NCBI RefSeq assembly: GCF_023074075.1
Contig: NZ_JADPKT010000002.1
Coordinates: 87,699-151,698 of the forward strand
DNA length: 64,000 bases
Direction of reading: 5' to 3'
DNA from: Bradyrhizobium sp. 138
Lineage (GTDB): Bacteria > Pseudomonadota > Alphaproteobacteria > Rhizobiales > Xanthobacteraceae
The notes below the pieces were generated by a model. It was not told the DNA's origin and ran no database searches. It saw nothing but the letters and a program-made list of their open reading frames with translations. Below are positions 35,690 through 44,560 of this stretch, piece after piece (within the stretch, counting starts at the first letter, position 1; every line of letters starts with the position of its first letter). The position numbers and the translations under genes were made by a program.

Positions 35690-35766
35690 GTCTTCTCCCT
35701 GATCCTCTACCCTGCGTGAATGACGGCCAGAGCATTCGCCAGCATGCCGTATTCAAACGTATTTTG

Positions 35767-35780
35767 CGTTTGCGTAAACG
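35767..35780. promoter_or_regulatory. Palindrome upstream of the acyl-CoA synthetase gene
   Basis: CGTTT-GCGT-AAACG is a perfect inverted repeat 78 bases upstream of the ligase start. AAACGTA occurs on both sides of it (35755 and 35776), giving a longer repeated pattern. TetR-family regulators of acyl-CoA ligases often use AACG/CGTT sites of this kind. The rest of the 290-base gap shows no gene. Confidence 0.45.
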
Positions 35781-35966
35781 TAGTCGGCGCGATTGGCTGC
35801 GTCAAATCAATCGACCTGCGCGGTAAAATGAGGATTGCCGGAATGAGGCACCGTGCCGATAACATTCTTCATACCGGAATAGTACGGAATTTCAAATTCG
35901 GAACATGATAACTCAACGGCGTTAGGTATGAGCTGCGCGTGCGCACGACACACGCGCGCGTCGCTT

Positions 35967-35994
35967 GTTTTCATACCAATGTTTTCATACCAAT
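35967..35994. repeat. 14-bp exact tandem duplication at the start of the TadG-like pseudogene
   Basis: GTTTTCATACCAAT occurs twice with no gap (35967-35980, 35981-35994). The ATG of the best reading frame (35979) is formed by the join of the two copies. Such a duplication may be a slippage scar and is consistent with decay of this locus. Confidence 0.75.
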
Positions 35995-36688
35995 ATGAGT
36001 TTTGCCCGTTGCGTTTCAGCATTCTCCGCGCCTTCGGCCGCGACAATCGTGCCAACATCGCCGTGCTCTTTGCGCTGGCGCTCGTCCCGATTCTCGGATT
36101 CATCGGCGCAGCGATCGACTACACCATCGCCAACAAGCAGCGCACCAAGCTGCAGCAGGCCTTGGACCTGGCGCTGCTGGCGGGCGCGGCTGCCGGGAAG
36201 CAATCGCTCGACTCCGGAGCAAGCCAGAGCACAGCGATCAGCGTCGCCAACACCGCGGCTAGCACCTGTTCACCGGCAATACCACCGGCATCATTGCCCA
36301 GCTGGTCACGAACTTCACCGTGAACGGACTGAAGCTGTCGGGAACGGGCAATGCCAGCACGACAATTGCCACGAACTTTCTCAAGGTGATCGGCCACCCG
36401 AACCTGCAGGTGTCGGTGGTTTCGAACAGCTCGTCGACGACGCGGCCCTACCAGAACGTATATCTGCTGGTCGACATCTCCTCGTCGATGCTGTTGCCTT
36501 CCGCGCAAGCCGGCATCACGCAGATGGTCAACGGCACCGGCTGCGCGCTTGCCTGCCATGATCAGACCAACGGCACCGATTCCTACGCCTGGGCCCTGAA
36601 CAAGGGTATCAGCTTCGCTACTGACGAACTAGGCGGCTGCCGCGCACGGCCTTTGCCCAATATCGAAAAACAACCCCATGCACAGTAG
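35979..36688 (+). pseudogene. TadG-like (TadE/G, von Willebrand A) pilus-assembly gene, frameshifted and truncated
   Basis: The first frame gives RAFGRDNRANIAVLFALALVPILGFIGAAIDYTIANKQRTKLQQALDLALLAGAAAG, the N-terminal membrane helix and TadE-like region of TadG proteins. Near 36268 the match moves to another frame (LFTGNTTGIIAQLVTNFTVNGL), which continues through NVYLLVDISSSMLLPSAQ, the start of a vWA domain with the DxSxS metal site. It then stops at 36688 where intact homologues run for several hundred residues more. One frame change (one missing or two extra bases) plus loss of the 3' end makes it non-functional. No other tad genes lie nearby. Confidence 0.75.
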
Positions 36689-36771
36689 CCAAGCCCTTGC
36701 GATATCTGCGAGATCTATCTGAGGCGGGGGGCAGTCCGATCTGCGTCCTCGCGAACCGGGCAGGAGCGGGA

Positions 36772-39700
36772 TCAGGTCAACTCGTCGCCGCGCGCCAGCA
36801 CCTCGTTCAGCATCGCCTCGGCCTTGTGCTGCAGCGGCTGCGCGCCGCTTTCGGAGGCGATGGCGATTGTCCCGCGCAAGGACGCGAGGATGGCCGCCTG
36901 GTCGTCTGCGCTGGAGGCGGGCGTCACCATGGCCTCACCGAACAGGGCCTCGGCCTCGAGGCCTGAAAACCCCTGCTGGCGGGCGGTGTTGCGCGCCTCG
37001 CGCAGCATGTTCTGCGCCGCCTGGACGTCGCCGAGGTGGAAGGTCGCGAGCGCAAGGTAGATCGAGCTGCGCAGCACCGCCGAGGTATAGCCGACCGCCT
37101 TCGCCTCCTCGCGCGCCTCGGCCAGCATGCCGCGCGCCCGGTCGAACAGCCCCTGCTCCAGATAGGCGATGCCGAGGTGGCAGGCGAGCACCGGCACGAA
37201 CAGCCGGATGCCGTGCTTCTGCGCAAGAACGAAGCCGTCTTCGAGAATGGCAGCAGCGGCCGCCGGATCGTTCTGGCCGAGCTTCAGCCAGCCGCCACTA
37301 TAGGCGGCAGCGACGCGGTCGTAGGGGCGGCCCGTCTCCTCGGCGATGGCCGCGGCCTGCTGCTGGAGCTGCTCGGCAGCATCGAGCTCGCCCATGACGG
37401 TGTGGGTGATGCTGTTCATCATGCAGCAAAGCAACAACGCAGATTTCGGGGTCGAGCCGAAAGGAGCACTGGCCTCCGGCCCCGTCAGTTGGGCGCAGGT
37501 CCGCGAGAAGAGCCGATCAGCTTCACGATAGCGCCCGGCAAGAAAATATACCTGGCCAAGACCGTATTGCGCAGCATTGAGCCAACCCGGATTGCCCCAC
37601 TCTCGCGCAAGGCGCAACACTTCCTCGCCGACGATGACCGCTTCGACTGGTGTCCCGTAGAAATTCTGTGCAGCTGCCATCACCGTCAGAGCGGCTACTT
37701 TCCGCCCGATGTCGTTGATCGCATCGGCACGACGCTCGGCCTCCTTGCCGAGGTTCAGCCATTCGGCGATCTGGCCGGACGCAATGAATGCCGCACGCGC
37801 CTCGATACGAACGTCCACGGCATTCGCTTCCCTTGCAGGATTGGCCGGTGTCATGTCCAGCGATCTCATCGCGGTCTCGAAATAGTCCGCCGCATCGGTA
37901 AATGCCGATCGCGCCAGACATCGTCTCGCCGAAGCCCTGCCGTAGACGAACGATTTGTCCCAATCCTTCGCTCGCGTGGCGTGATAGCAGAGCTTGTCGG
38001 GATCGTCGGCACCGCCTTCGCTGCCCTCCAGGGCTGAAAGAATGCGCGCATGGATGTCTTCACGCACCTTTTCGACCATCGAGTCATAGGTGACCTGCCG
38101 GACCATCTCATGCCGGAACTCCAGCGAATTTTCCAATTCGCTGTCGATCCTGACGAGCAAATCGGCACGATCGAGCGCTGCGAGGCACCCCTGCAGGGCA
38201 TCGTCGGACAGAGCTGCGATCTTCCCCAGCATGGCTTCGTTCGATCTCGGCCCTAAAGTGGCGGCGATCTGCAGCACGGATCGCTCTTGCTTGGACATTC
38301 GATCGAGACGCGCTGCGATCACGCCCTGGATGCTGGTGGGAATACCGAGCTCGTCGATCGGACGCGCGAGCGCCAGATCGCCCCATTGGCCGCGCAGCGT
38401 GCCGCTATCCTTCAATCCGCGGCAGACCTCCTCGATGAACAGGGGGACGTTGGCGGTATGGGATATGATCCGGCTCTTCAGATCGGCGTTGGTTTCGGAG
38501 GAGCCGAGCATGTCTGCCAGCATGGCCAGCCCGGAATCGTCGTCGAGCGGCCGCATCGCGACGATCTCTGCCTGACAACGCGCAATCCAGACCGGCATGC
38601 CATTTGGCCGCGAGGTGAGGAGCACAAGAAGACCGGCCGTCTGCAGCGAGGCGATGGCGGCCACGACGACATCGCTGGCCCGATCAATCCAGTGCAGGTC
38701 CTCAAGCAGAACCACCGTTCGCTGGCGGTTGGCGAGATTACCGATGATGGCACAGCTTGCATCGGAGAATGCTCGCCCCCGTGCATGAGGCTCCAGCTCG
38801 TCCCAGTGCGGATCCGATATCGGCAGATCGAGCACCGCGTCGAGCGCGGCTTGCTGGATCGCCGGCAGGTCTTTGCGAAGATCCTCCGCACCGCGGGGAT
38901 CCTTCCCCGCATCCATTGCCGCCAGCAAGATCCGCTTGAGCGTGCTGAACGGGGCGCCCTGAAGGTTCGGGCTGGACTCGGCGTCGATCAGCCGCCAGCC
39001 ATCGGCCTTCAACTGCTGGGCAAACTCATGCGCAAGCCGGGATTTGCCGATACCCGCATCGCCCAGCAGCAGGACGGTCTGTCGGGCGGCCCTGGCGCTG
39101 CCGGCGGCACGCTCCAGCAGAGCCCGCTCGGTCGTCCGGTCGACGAAGCGGGAGACGCTGCGCGCCCTCCGCACCCGCCAGCTCGACAGGTCGCTCGCGC
39201 CTACGATCCGATAGACCGGCACGGGCTGGCTGAAGCCGCGCAGGGACTTGCCGCCCAGCGCTTCGAACCGGACATGTCCCTCGGCGAGCTTTTGACAAGC
39301 CTCCGAGGCGTAGATCTGGTTGGCCTCAGCCGCCGCCTCGAGTCGTGCCGCCAGATGCTGGGCCGCACCACCGATCTCGTAGACCTTGGAGAACTCGCTG
39401 GCGACCATGTAGGCAACGACATGGCCGGAGTGGAGGCCGACCCGCACCTGAAGTCCGGGGTCACCCAGGCTTGCGACGCGCCTGACCAGTTCGATCGCCG
39501 CGTGGCAGGCCATGGGCGCATGGTTGTCATCTGCAATCGGAGCGCCGAACACTGCGGCAAGCCCGTCGCCCAGCTCCTTGCTGACGATGCCGCCGAACTG
39601 CCGAACCGCCCCTCGCATCGCCGCCAAGGCCGGCTCCAGACGCGAGACCGCCTCCTCCGGATCGAGCTCCGCAACGAGCCCGGTGGACTCGACCACATCG

Positions 39701-39822
39701 GCCCGGAGAATTGTGACGAACCGCCGTTCGCTGTCGGGATCGGAGCGGCGCACGCCCGTACCGCAATTGGGGCACCGGCTGTCGCCAGGATCAATCGTCG
39801 ACTGACACGCCGCGCAAAGCAT
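36772..39822 (-). CDS. Class III cyclase domain-ATPase-TPR regulatory protein
   Basis: A 1016-residue cytoplasmic protein. Residues 3-20 are a zinc ribbon (CAAC...CPNC). Residues 33-200 are an adenylate/guanylate cyclase homology domain with metal aspartates Asp42 (ILRADVVEST) and Asp86 (KELGDGLAAVF) and Arg160. The Asn of the usual VNxAARL motif is replaced: AAQHLAARLE has His156. Residues 245-600 are an AAA/STAND-type ATPase with Walker A GDAGIGKS (254-261) and VVLLEDLHWIDRAS. The C-terminal 400 residues are TPR-like helical repeats. The family is common in Bradyrhizobium; its signal is unknown. Whether cAMP is made is uncertain. Confidence 0.88.
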   Translation of the reverse strand: MLCAACQSTIDPGDSRCPNCGTGVRRSDPDSERRFVTILRADVVESTGLVAELDPEEAVSRLEPALAAMRGAVRQFGGIVSKELGDGLAAVFGAPIADDNHAPMACHAAIELVRRVASLGDPGLQVRVGLHSGHVVAYMVASEFSKVYEIGGAAQHLAARLEAAAEANQIYASEACQKLAEGHVRFEALGGKSLRGFSQPVPVYRIVGASDLSSWRVRRARSVSRFVDRTTERALLERAAGSARAARQTVLLLGDAGIGKSRLAHEFAQQLKADGWRLIDAESSPNLQGAPFSTLKRILLAAMDAGKDPRGAEDLRKDLPAIQQAALDAVLDLPISDPHWDELEPHARGRAFSDASCAIIGNLANRQRTVVLLEDLHWIDRASDVVVAAIASLQTAGLLVLLTSRPNGMPVWIARCQAEIVAMRPLDDDSGLAMLADMLGSSETNADLKSRIISHTANVPLFIEEVCRGLKDSGTLRGQWGDLALARPIDELGIPTSIQGVIAARLDRMSKQERSVLQIAATLGPRSNEAMLGKIAALSDDALQGCLAALDRADLLVRIDSELENSLEFRHEMVRQVTYDSMVEKVREDIHARILSALEGSEGGADDPDKLCYHATRAKDWDKSFVYGRASARRCLARSAFTDAADYFETAMRSLDMTPANPAREANAVDVRIEARAAFIASGQIAEWLNLGKEAERRADAINDIGRKVAALTVMAAAQNFYGTPVEAVIVGEEVLRLAREWGNPGWLNAAQYGLGQVYFLAGRYREADRLFSRTCAQLTGPEASAPFGSTPKSALLLCCMMNSITHTVMGELDAAEQLQQQAAAIAEETGRPYDRVAAAYSGGWLKLGQNDPAAAAAILEDGFVLAQKHGIRLFVPVLACHLGIAYLEQGLFDRARGMLAEAREEAKAVGYTSAVLRSSIYLALATFHLGDVQAAQNMLREARNTARQQGFSGLEAEALFGEAMVTPASSADDQAAILASLRGTIAIASESGAQPLQHKAEAMLNEVLARGDELT

Positions 39823-39876
39823 TCCCGTGCTCTCAAGACTTTGCAGCGGTATCCTCGGTCGGCCTCTGCAAACGAT

Positions 39877-39891
39877 AGCGATAAGATCGCT
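39877..39891. promoter_or_regulatory. Short inverted repeat upstream of the cyclase gene
   Basis: AGCGAT-AAG-ATCGCT lies 54 bases upstream of the cyclase start codon in a 285-base gap. It may be an operator; no promoter hexamers were identified and nothing else was seen in the gap. Confidence 0.35.
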
Positions 39892-40107
39892 TAAGGAAAC
39901 CTGCTTAGCAACGGGGCATGCAATTCATATTGGGCATAGCATCCCCGAACCGGTTGGCGATCTGGACGATTCACAGTTCCAGGTGGTAGCTTGTAAAAGC
40001 TGCGCGAAAAAGAGGCTGCGAAAAACGGACCGCCAGGCCTGTGTTCAAGCCGTCGCCAAGCTGCATATTTCCCGAGGAAGCCAAGCACTCATTGAGGGGC
40101 AAAATAC

Positions 40108-40608
40108 ATGGGCATGTTAGTCTATACGGGTAAGCCTTTTAAAGACCTGATGAACAGCAATTATTATCCGCTGGCGAACATGAAGAGAAGCGTCGCCAAG
40201 CTCAAGGCATCTGAAGACATCGACCTGCCGACATTGGAATACGGCCAGTACCACCTGATCCTGAACCCGCCTTCGACATGGCCGCAGGGAAGCGCCAAAT
40301 ACTGGCACAAGGAGAAGGGCCGGGCCCGCGTCGACCTCAGCACCCAGCCGAACACGGTCCCCCTGTCCAGGGACGAGCCCGGCGTCATCCCGTTGACGCG
40401 ATGCGACCTGCTCGATGCCTGTGTCCGGAAGTGCTTCAACTCCGAACCGCCGATCCCGATGAAAACCAACATCATCACTCACGCGGCCAGCGATGCCTAT
40501 GCCCATCGGCACGAGATCCGGCTGGAGTGGGAATACAAGAAGGGATCGGACAAGCCGACGCTGCTCAATCTGACGATGGTCTGTCCGCATAAGCCTCCCA
40601 AGCCCTGA
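40108..40608 (+). CDS. Unknown protein, 166 residues
   Basis: The frame starts MGMLVYTGKPFKDLMNSNYYPLANMKRSVAKLKASEDIDLPTLEYGQYHLILNPPSTWPQG. It is soluble, Lys/Pro/Trp-containing, with two cysteines in RCDLLDACVRKCFN and a C-terminal TLLNLTMVCPHKPPKP. GAGGGG lies 8 bases before the ATG. Codon choice resembles neighbouring genes, though the upstream 250 bases are lower in GC, which may mark acquired DNA. No family recognised. Confidence 0.65.
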   Translation: MGMLVYTGKPFKDLMNSNYYPLANMKRSVAKLKASEDIDLPTLEYGQYHLILNPPSTWPQGSAKYWHKEKGRARVDLSTQPNTVPLSRDEPGVIPLTRCDLLDACVRKCFNSEPPIPMKTNIITHAASDAYAHRHEIRLEWEYKKGSDKPTLLNLTMVCPHKPPKP

Positions 40609-40781
40609 TCTCGGGTCGAGCCCGACGGGTCGCCGGAGGAAGGTCCGATGTCATCGCCGTCTCATTCGCCCGCGAATGCGTTGCTCGACGGGCTGATCCT
40701 GCGCACGCTGCTGCAGCCTCAACTTGCTCGGCCGCTTCGTGAACCGCCGAGCCGCCCACGGCGGTCGGCCGGTCTCCGCTA

Positions 40782-40880
40782 AAGCATGATCCGGAAAAGT
40801 GCGCAGCGGTTTTCCGAAAAGATCATGCTCAAACAACAACCTAAAGCGCGATGACGATTCATCCTAATCGCATCGCGCTC
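40782..40880. repeat. Two adjacent palindromic repeats (GCATGATC and GCGCGATG types)
   Basis: The first unit (40782-40835) has arms AGCATGATCCGGAAAAG and TTTTCCGAAAAGATCATGCT. The second (40838-40880) has arms TAAAGCGCGATG and CATCGCGCTCTA. Both types are widespread between genes in rhizobial genomes, and the second abuts the stop codon of the hydrolase gene at 40880. Confidence 0.75.
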
Positions 40881-41776
40881 TAGCGTCTGCCGAAAAACCG
40901 GTTCAATTCGTCTGCCGTGTGCTGCGGAAACTCCTCGGGGAAGAAGTGCCCTCCATCGAGCGGCTTTCCCTGCACGTCATCGGCCCAGGTCCGCCATAAC
41001 CCCAAGGGACCGCCCTCGCTCGCGTACCACGCGTTCAACGGGCCGCGACCACTCCAGAGGACCAGGACTGGGCAATCAATCCGTCGGCCGGAATTGCGAT
41101 CCGCCAGATCGTGCTCGTGATCGATCGTCGCCGCCGCGCGATATTCCTCGCAGATCGCGTGAACATGCGCCGCATCGCGCAACGCCTCGACATAGGCTGC
41201 TCGGACCGCCGGACTGAAGCTAGTTGCTGCCGAACCCCAGCCATGGAGGGCATTGTCGACGACGGCGTCGGGAGCTGCGGACAACAGCCGCTCAGGGAGA
41301 GGCTCAGGCTGCGCAAGCAACGACCAGGGCCAATAGCCGACCGCCAGTTTCTTGTCGGCGCGCTCCCAGGCATCGGCGATCGGAACGACGTCGAGGACAG
41401 CGAGCCGCTCCACGCGTTCGCCATGGTCGAGCGCGAGCCGATAGGCGACACGGCCACCGCGATCATGGCCCGCAACCGAGAAGCGGTCGAAGCCAAGGCG
41501 CGTCATGACGGACACCATGTCCCTTGCCATCGCACGTTTCGAATATGGTGCGTGGTCGGGGCCTGAGGGAGGACATGCGCTGCGCCCATATCCGCGAAGG
41601 TCGGCGCAGACCACGGTAAATTGCGCGGCGAGCAACGGCGCAACGTCCCGCCACATCAGATGCGTCTGCGGAAATCCGTGCAGCAGGAGAACGGCCGGTC
41701 CCGAACCGCCCCTGCGTATGAAAATCCGCGCCTCCTCCGCCTGAACATCTGCGGCCTCGAAATCCTCGAAAGTCAT
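40880..41776 (-). CDS. Alpha/beta hydrolase, haloacetate dehalogenase-like
   Basis: A 298-residue alpha/beta hydrolase close in pattern to fluoroacetate/haloacetate dehalogenases. HGFPQTHLMW is the oxyanion segment. GHDRGGRVAYR carries the nucleophile Asp105 with Arg106 and Arg109, the pair that binds the substrate carboxylate in FAcD. Asp129 and His277 (GGHFFPEE) complete the triad. The halide-binding HW of FAcD appears here as Pro150-Trp151 (GYWPWSLLAQ), so halide binding may differ. The ATG is at 41776; longer frames upstream run through tRNA-derived repeat DNA. It is the first gene of the accessory patch near tRNA-Met. Confidence 0.85.
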   Translation of the reverse strand: MTFEDFEAADVQAEEARIFIRRGGSGPAVLLLHGFPQTHLMWRDVAPLLAAQFTVVCADLRGYGRSACPPSGPDHAPYSKRAMARDMVSVMTRLGFDRFSVAGHDRGGRVAYRLALDHGERVERLAVLDVVPIADAWERADKKLAVGYWPWSLLAQPEPLPERLLSAAPDAVVDNALHGWGSAATSFSPAVRAAYVEALRDAAHVHAICEEYRAAATIDHEHDLADRNSGRRIDCPVLVLWSGRGPLNAWYASEGGPLGLWRTWADDVQGKPLDGGHFFPEEFPQHTADELNRFFGRR

Positions 41777-41900
41777 GGGGCCAGTCCCTTCCGAACGACG
41801 GCGAATCAAGAAGCAGGTCCTATCCCCGCAAGCTCCTATTGACGCCCGGATGCAGGTTGGGTTCCGTCCGCAACATCGTGTCGTTCGAGCTACGCCAAAA

Positions 41901-42113
41901 CAAAAATGGCCCCTGTCACGCAGGCCATTCGTAACGGAGCCGGTCAATCCGACTCTGGTTGCGGAGAGGCGCAACCACCGATGCCAACCCTCGCTGGCTG
42001 TAACCTTTTCAGGGCGCCCGCAAGTTCCATCGCGATGGATCGGCGGCTGCCCCCCACTTTCGCGAAGGCTTTCCGAATAAGTGAGCGGAGGTGTCGGAAC
42101 GAGGCGCCGCCGG
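41901..42113. repeat. tRNA-Met 3'-end/terminator repeat, copy 1 (degenerate)
   Basis: Within the 374-base gap 41777-42150, 41901-41969 resembles the terminator and 3' end of tRNA-Met: AAAAATGGCCC...CAGGCCATT, then GGAGCCGGTCAATCCGACT and TGGTTGCGGAGA. From 41970 to 42113 the DNA is related to copy 2, ending with the shared GGAGGTGTCGGAACGAGGCG. The tRNA body is absent. The DUF899 gene starts 38 bases after the block. Confidence 0.75.
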
Positions 42114-42150
42114 ACGTCTTCACGGGTAAGTCCCAACCAGAGGTCACGCC

Positions 42151-42846
42151 ATGGATAGTTCCATCCTGAAGCCTGCTTCCGAGCTCGCTCGCACGAACAA
42201 AGCTCATTTTCCCAACGAAAGCACTGACTACCGCCGCGCTCGACAAAGCCTCCTGGCCGAGGAGATCGAGCTGCGTCGTCATATCGAGCATGTCGCTGAA
42301 TTGCGCCGCGCTCTGCCGCCTGGCGGCGAGGTGAAGAAGAACTACGTGTTCGAAGGCGAGAATGGCAAAGCGAATTTCGTCGATTTGTTCGACGGCAAGC
42401 AGACGCTCGCGATCTACAGCTACATGTTCGGCCCGCAGCGGCAGACGCCATGCCCGATGTGCACCTCATTCACGAGCACGTGGGAGCACAAATTGCCCGA
42501 CATCGAGCAGCGTATTGCCTTCGTCTTCATCGCGCGGTCGCCGATCACGCGGTTGATCGAGGCAAAGAAAGCGCGTGGCTGGACACGACACAAGATCTTC
42601 TCTGACATCTCCGGCGACTACACGCGCGACTACGTCAGCGCCGAGGACGCCGACGTGCCCGGCTACAGCGTGTTCACGCAGCGCGATGGCACGATCCGGC
42701 ATTTCTGGTCCGGCGAGATGGGCGCCACGATGACCGACCCCCAACAGGACCCACGCGGCGCGCCCGACATCGATCCGCTCTGGACCATCCTCGACACCAC
42801 ACCAGAGGGGCGCGGCACCGACTGGTATCCAAAGCTCGCTTACTGA
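42151..42846 (+). CDS. DUF899-family (thioredoxin-like) protein
   Basis: A 231-residue protein of the DUF899 family, which has a thioredoxin-like fold. Seen here: LLAEEIELRRHIEHVAELRRALPPGG, YVFEG, LAIYSYMFGPQRQTPCPMCTSFTSTWEHKLPDIEQRIAFVFIARSPI and HFWSGEMGATMTDP. The CPMC pair resembles a redox CxxC site. Substrates are not known; members are often called dithiol-disulphide isomerases. The gene lies between two tRNA-derived repeat copies and is likely acquired cargo. Confidence 0.87.
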   Translation: MDSSILKPASELARTNKAHFPNESTDYRRARQSLLAEEIELRRHIEHVAELRRALPPGGEVKKNYVFEGENGKANFVDLFDGKQTLAIYSYMFGPQRQTPCPMCTSFTSTWEHKLPDIEQRIAFVFIARSPITRLIEAKKARGWTRHKIFSDISGDYTRDYVSAEDADVPGYSVFTQRDGTIRHFWSGEMGATMTDPQQDPRGAPDIDPLWTILDTTPEGRGTDWYPKLAY

Positions 42847-42944
42847 GCGCTTCTGCCGTCATTGATCATGCATGCCCGCGCAATCCGATCTGCAAAGGTC
42901 GCGTGGCAGACGATGACCTCTATAAGGTCACAAAACCCAAAACA

Positions 42945-43102
42945 AAGATGGCCCGCGTCATGCGGGCCATCTTCGCATCGGATCCGGTGAAATCTGAACT
43001 TGGTTGCGGGGATGCGCACCCACCGATACCGAGGCGGCCGCACCGCTTTTGCGAACGCTCTCCGAAAAATTGAGAGGAGGTGTCGGAACGAGGCGCCGCC
43101 GG
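42945..43102. repeat. tRNA-Met 3'-end/terminator repeat, copy 2
   Basis: The block 42945-42973 is a terminator-like hairpin (AAGATGGCCCGCG...TGCGGGCCATCTT). It is followed by CGGATCCGGTGAAATCTGAACT and TGGTTGCGGGGAT (43001-43013), the last 13 bases of tRNA-Met in reverse. After that the DNA follows copy 1 to GAGGTGTCGGAACGAGGCGCC. It occupies most of the 355-base gap before the NmrA-like gene; no gene is in it. Confidence 0.8.
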
Positions 43103-43201
43103 CAATTGTGATTTGCGCCCTTCCTATTATCCGACTGGGCCGATCACGGAACCATGGGCGACGCGGAATACTTACCCGATTCAGCCTTATGGAGAGCAGA
43201 A

Positions 43202-44113
43202 ATGTTCATCGTGATCGGAGCAAACGGCCGCGTCGGCTCGGCGGTGGCGTCGACGTTGCTGAATGCAGGGCGGCCAGTCACGGCCGTGCTTCACAGCAGC
43301 AACAACGATACCGATTGGCGCAAACGCGGCGCACAGACCGCGGTCGTCGATGTGCGCAACACCGACGCCCTGCGTGCGGTGTTCAGGACGGGCACCCGCG
43401 CTTTCCTGCTAAACCCGAACGCCGATGTCTCGACCGACACCGATCGTGAGGGACACGCTACTGTTCGGAGCATCGTCGCGGCAGTCGACGGATCCGGTCT
43501 CGAGAAAGTCGTAGCGGCGTCCACTTATGGCGCCCAACCGGGCGAGCGCTGCGGCGATCTCAATATCCTCTACGATTTCGAGCAGGCGCTTGCCGCGCGA
43601 TCGATACCGGCGACCATACAGCGAGGCGCCTACTACATGAGCAACTGGGACGAAATGCTCGGTGCCGCGAAGAGAGGCGTGTTGCCGACAATGATTCCGG
43701 GAGACATGAAGATCCCGATGGTCGCGCCCGCCGATCTCGGCAAAGCGGCCGCGCGCCATTTACTGGAGCCATCCTACGATCGTGAAGTACATTATGTCGA
43801 AGGGCCCGAGCGCTATTCGCCGCAGGACGTAGCGGATGTCTTCGCGGCGGCGCTCGGCAATCCGGTGAAGGTCGAGGTCCTACCGCGCGATCAATGGATT
43901 GCGGCTTATCGAAAGCTGGGCTTCTCTGCCGCAGCGGCCGAGTCTTATGCGCGAATGACCGCGGTCAGCGTCGATAGCGGCTTTGCCATGTCGGAGCTCT
44001 TCGGACGCGGGAGGACCACTCTCGAAGATTATATTGGCGCGCTTGTCGCCAAGTCGCGCGGCTCGCACGCTCTGCCAGGGGTGCACGGCGCGGCTCGAGA
44101 GAGCCGGCATTGA
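43202..44113 (+). CDS. NAD(P)-binding NmrA-like protein
   Basis: A 303-residue Rossmann-fold protein of the atypical SDR/NmrA group. MFIVIGANGRVGSAVASTLLNAGRPVTAVLHSS is the dinucleotide motif GxxGxxG. Later parts (KVVAASTYGAQPG, YYMSNWDEMLGAAKRG) match NAD(P)H:quinone-oxidoreductase-like or redox-sensor members. The catalytic Tyr-x-x-x-Lys is not evident, as usual in NmrA proteins. GGAG lies about 8 bases before ATG 43202. It lies between repeat copy 2 and tRNA-Met, again like cargo. Confidence 0.85.
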   Translation: MFIVIGANGRVGSAVASTLLNAGRPVTAVLHSSNNDTDWRKRGAQTAVVDVRNTDALRAVFRTGTRAFLLNPNADVSTDTDREGHATVRSIVAAVDGSGLEKVVAASTYGAQPGERCGDLNILYDFEQALAARSIPATIQRGAYYMSNWDEMLGAAKRGVLPTMIPGDMKIPMVAPADLGKAAARHLLEPSYDREVHYVEGPERYSPQDVADVFAAALGNPVKVEVLPRDQWIAAYRKLGFSAAAAESYARMTAVSVDSGFAMSELFGRGRTTLEDYIGALVAKSRGSHALPGVHGAARESRH

Positions 44114-44129
44114 GGCTCTCCCCCCAAAC

Positions 44130-44159
44130 AAAAATGGCCCGCATCATGCGGGCCATTTT
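44130..44159 (-). terminator. Rho-independent terminator of tRNA-Met
   Basis: Thirteen-base arms AAAATGGCCCGCA and TGCGGGCCATTTT flank TCA; read on the minus strand the stem ends in TTTTT. It lies 27 bases after the tRNA 3' end and 17 bases after the convergent NmrA gene, so it can stop both transcripts. Confidence 0.85.
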
Positions 44160-44185
44160 CGTCTCGGAACCGGTCATTCCGAATT

Positions 44186-44262
<77 letters not shown>

Positions 44263-44560
44263 TTAAACACTTGCGCGCCTTCAGTTAGATCCCGGGACGG
44301 TCGGTTGAGGCCGGCGCTGTTCGCGTGGCTTTCCTCTTCCGTCCCAAAGGCTTCCTTGGAAGGCAACCCCGGGCAGTGCCCATCGGGTGCGGGGCGTATG
44401 TATCAAGGCGGGCTGGCTTTGGAAAGGGCTGCGGGAACGTTTTTTTCGACTTTATGACAGGCGAATGGACCGATTTCCTGCGCTCTTGCCAGAAGTTCCA
44501 CAAAGGGCCAGCTTGCGGCAACAAGATTAAGGCTGAATCGCCGCTTGAGGGAGGAACGCC

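Noticed and set aside
36689..36771. Short gap between the TadG relic and cyclase gene
   Set aside because: No hairpin, promoter or frame worth listing could be supported.
38287..39894. A 535-codon plus-strand frame opposite the cyclase-ATPase gene
   Set aside because: Low-complexity Arg/Gln/Ala composition and full overlap with a clear multi-domain protein.
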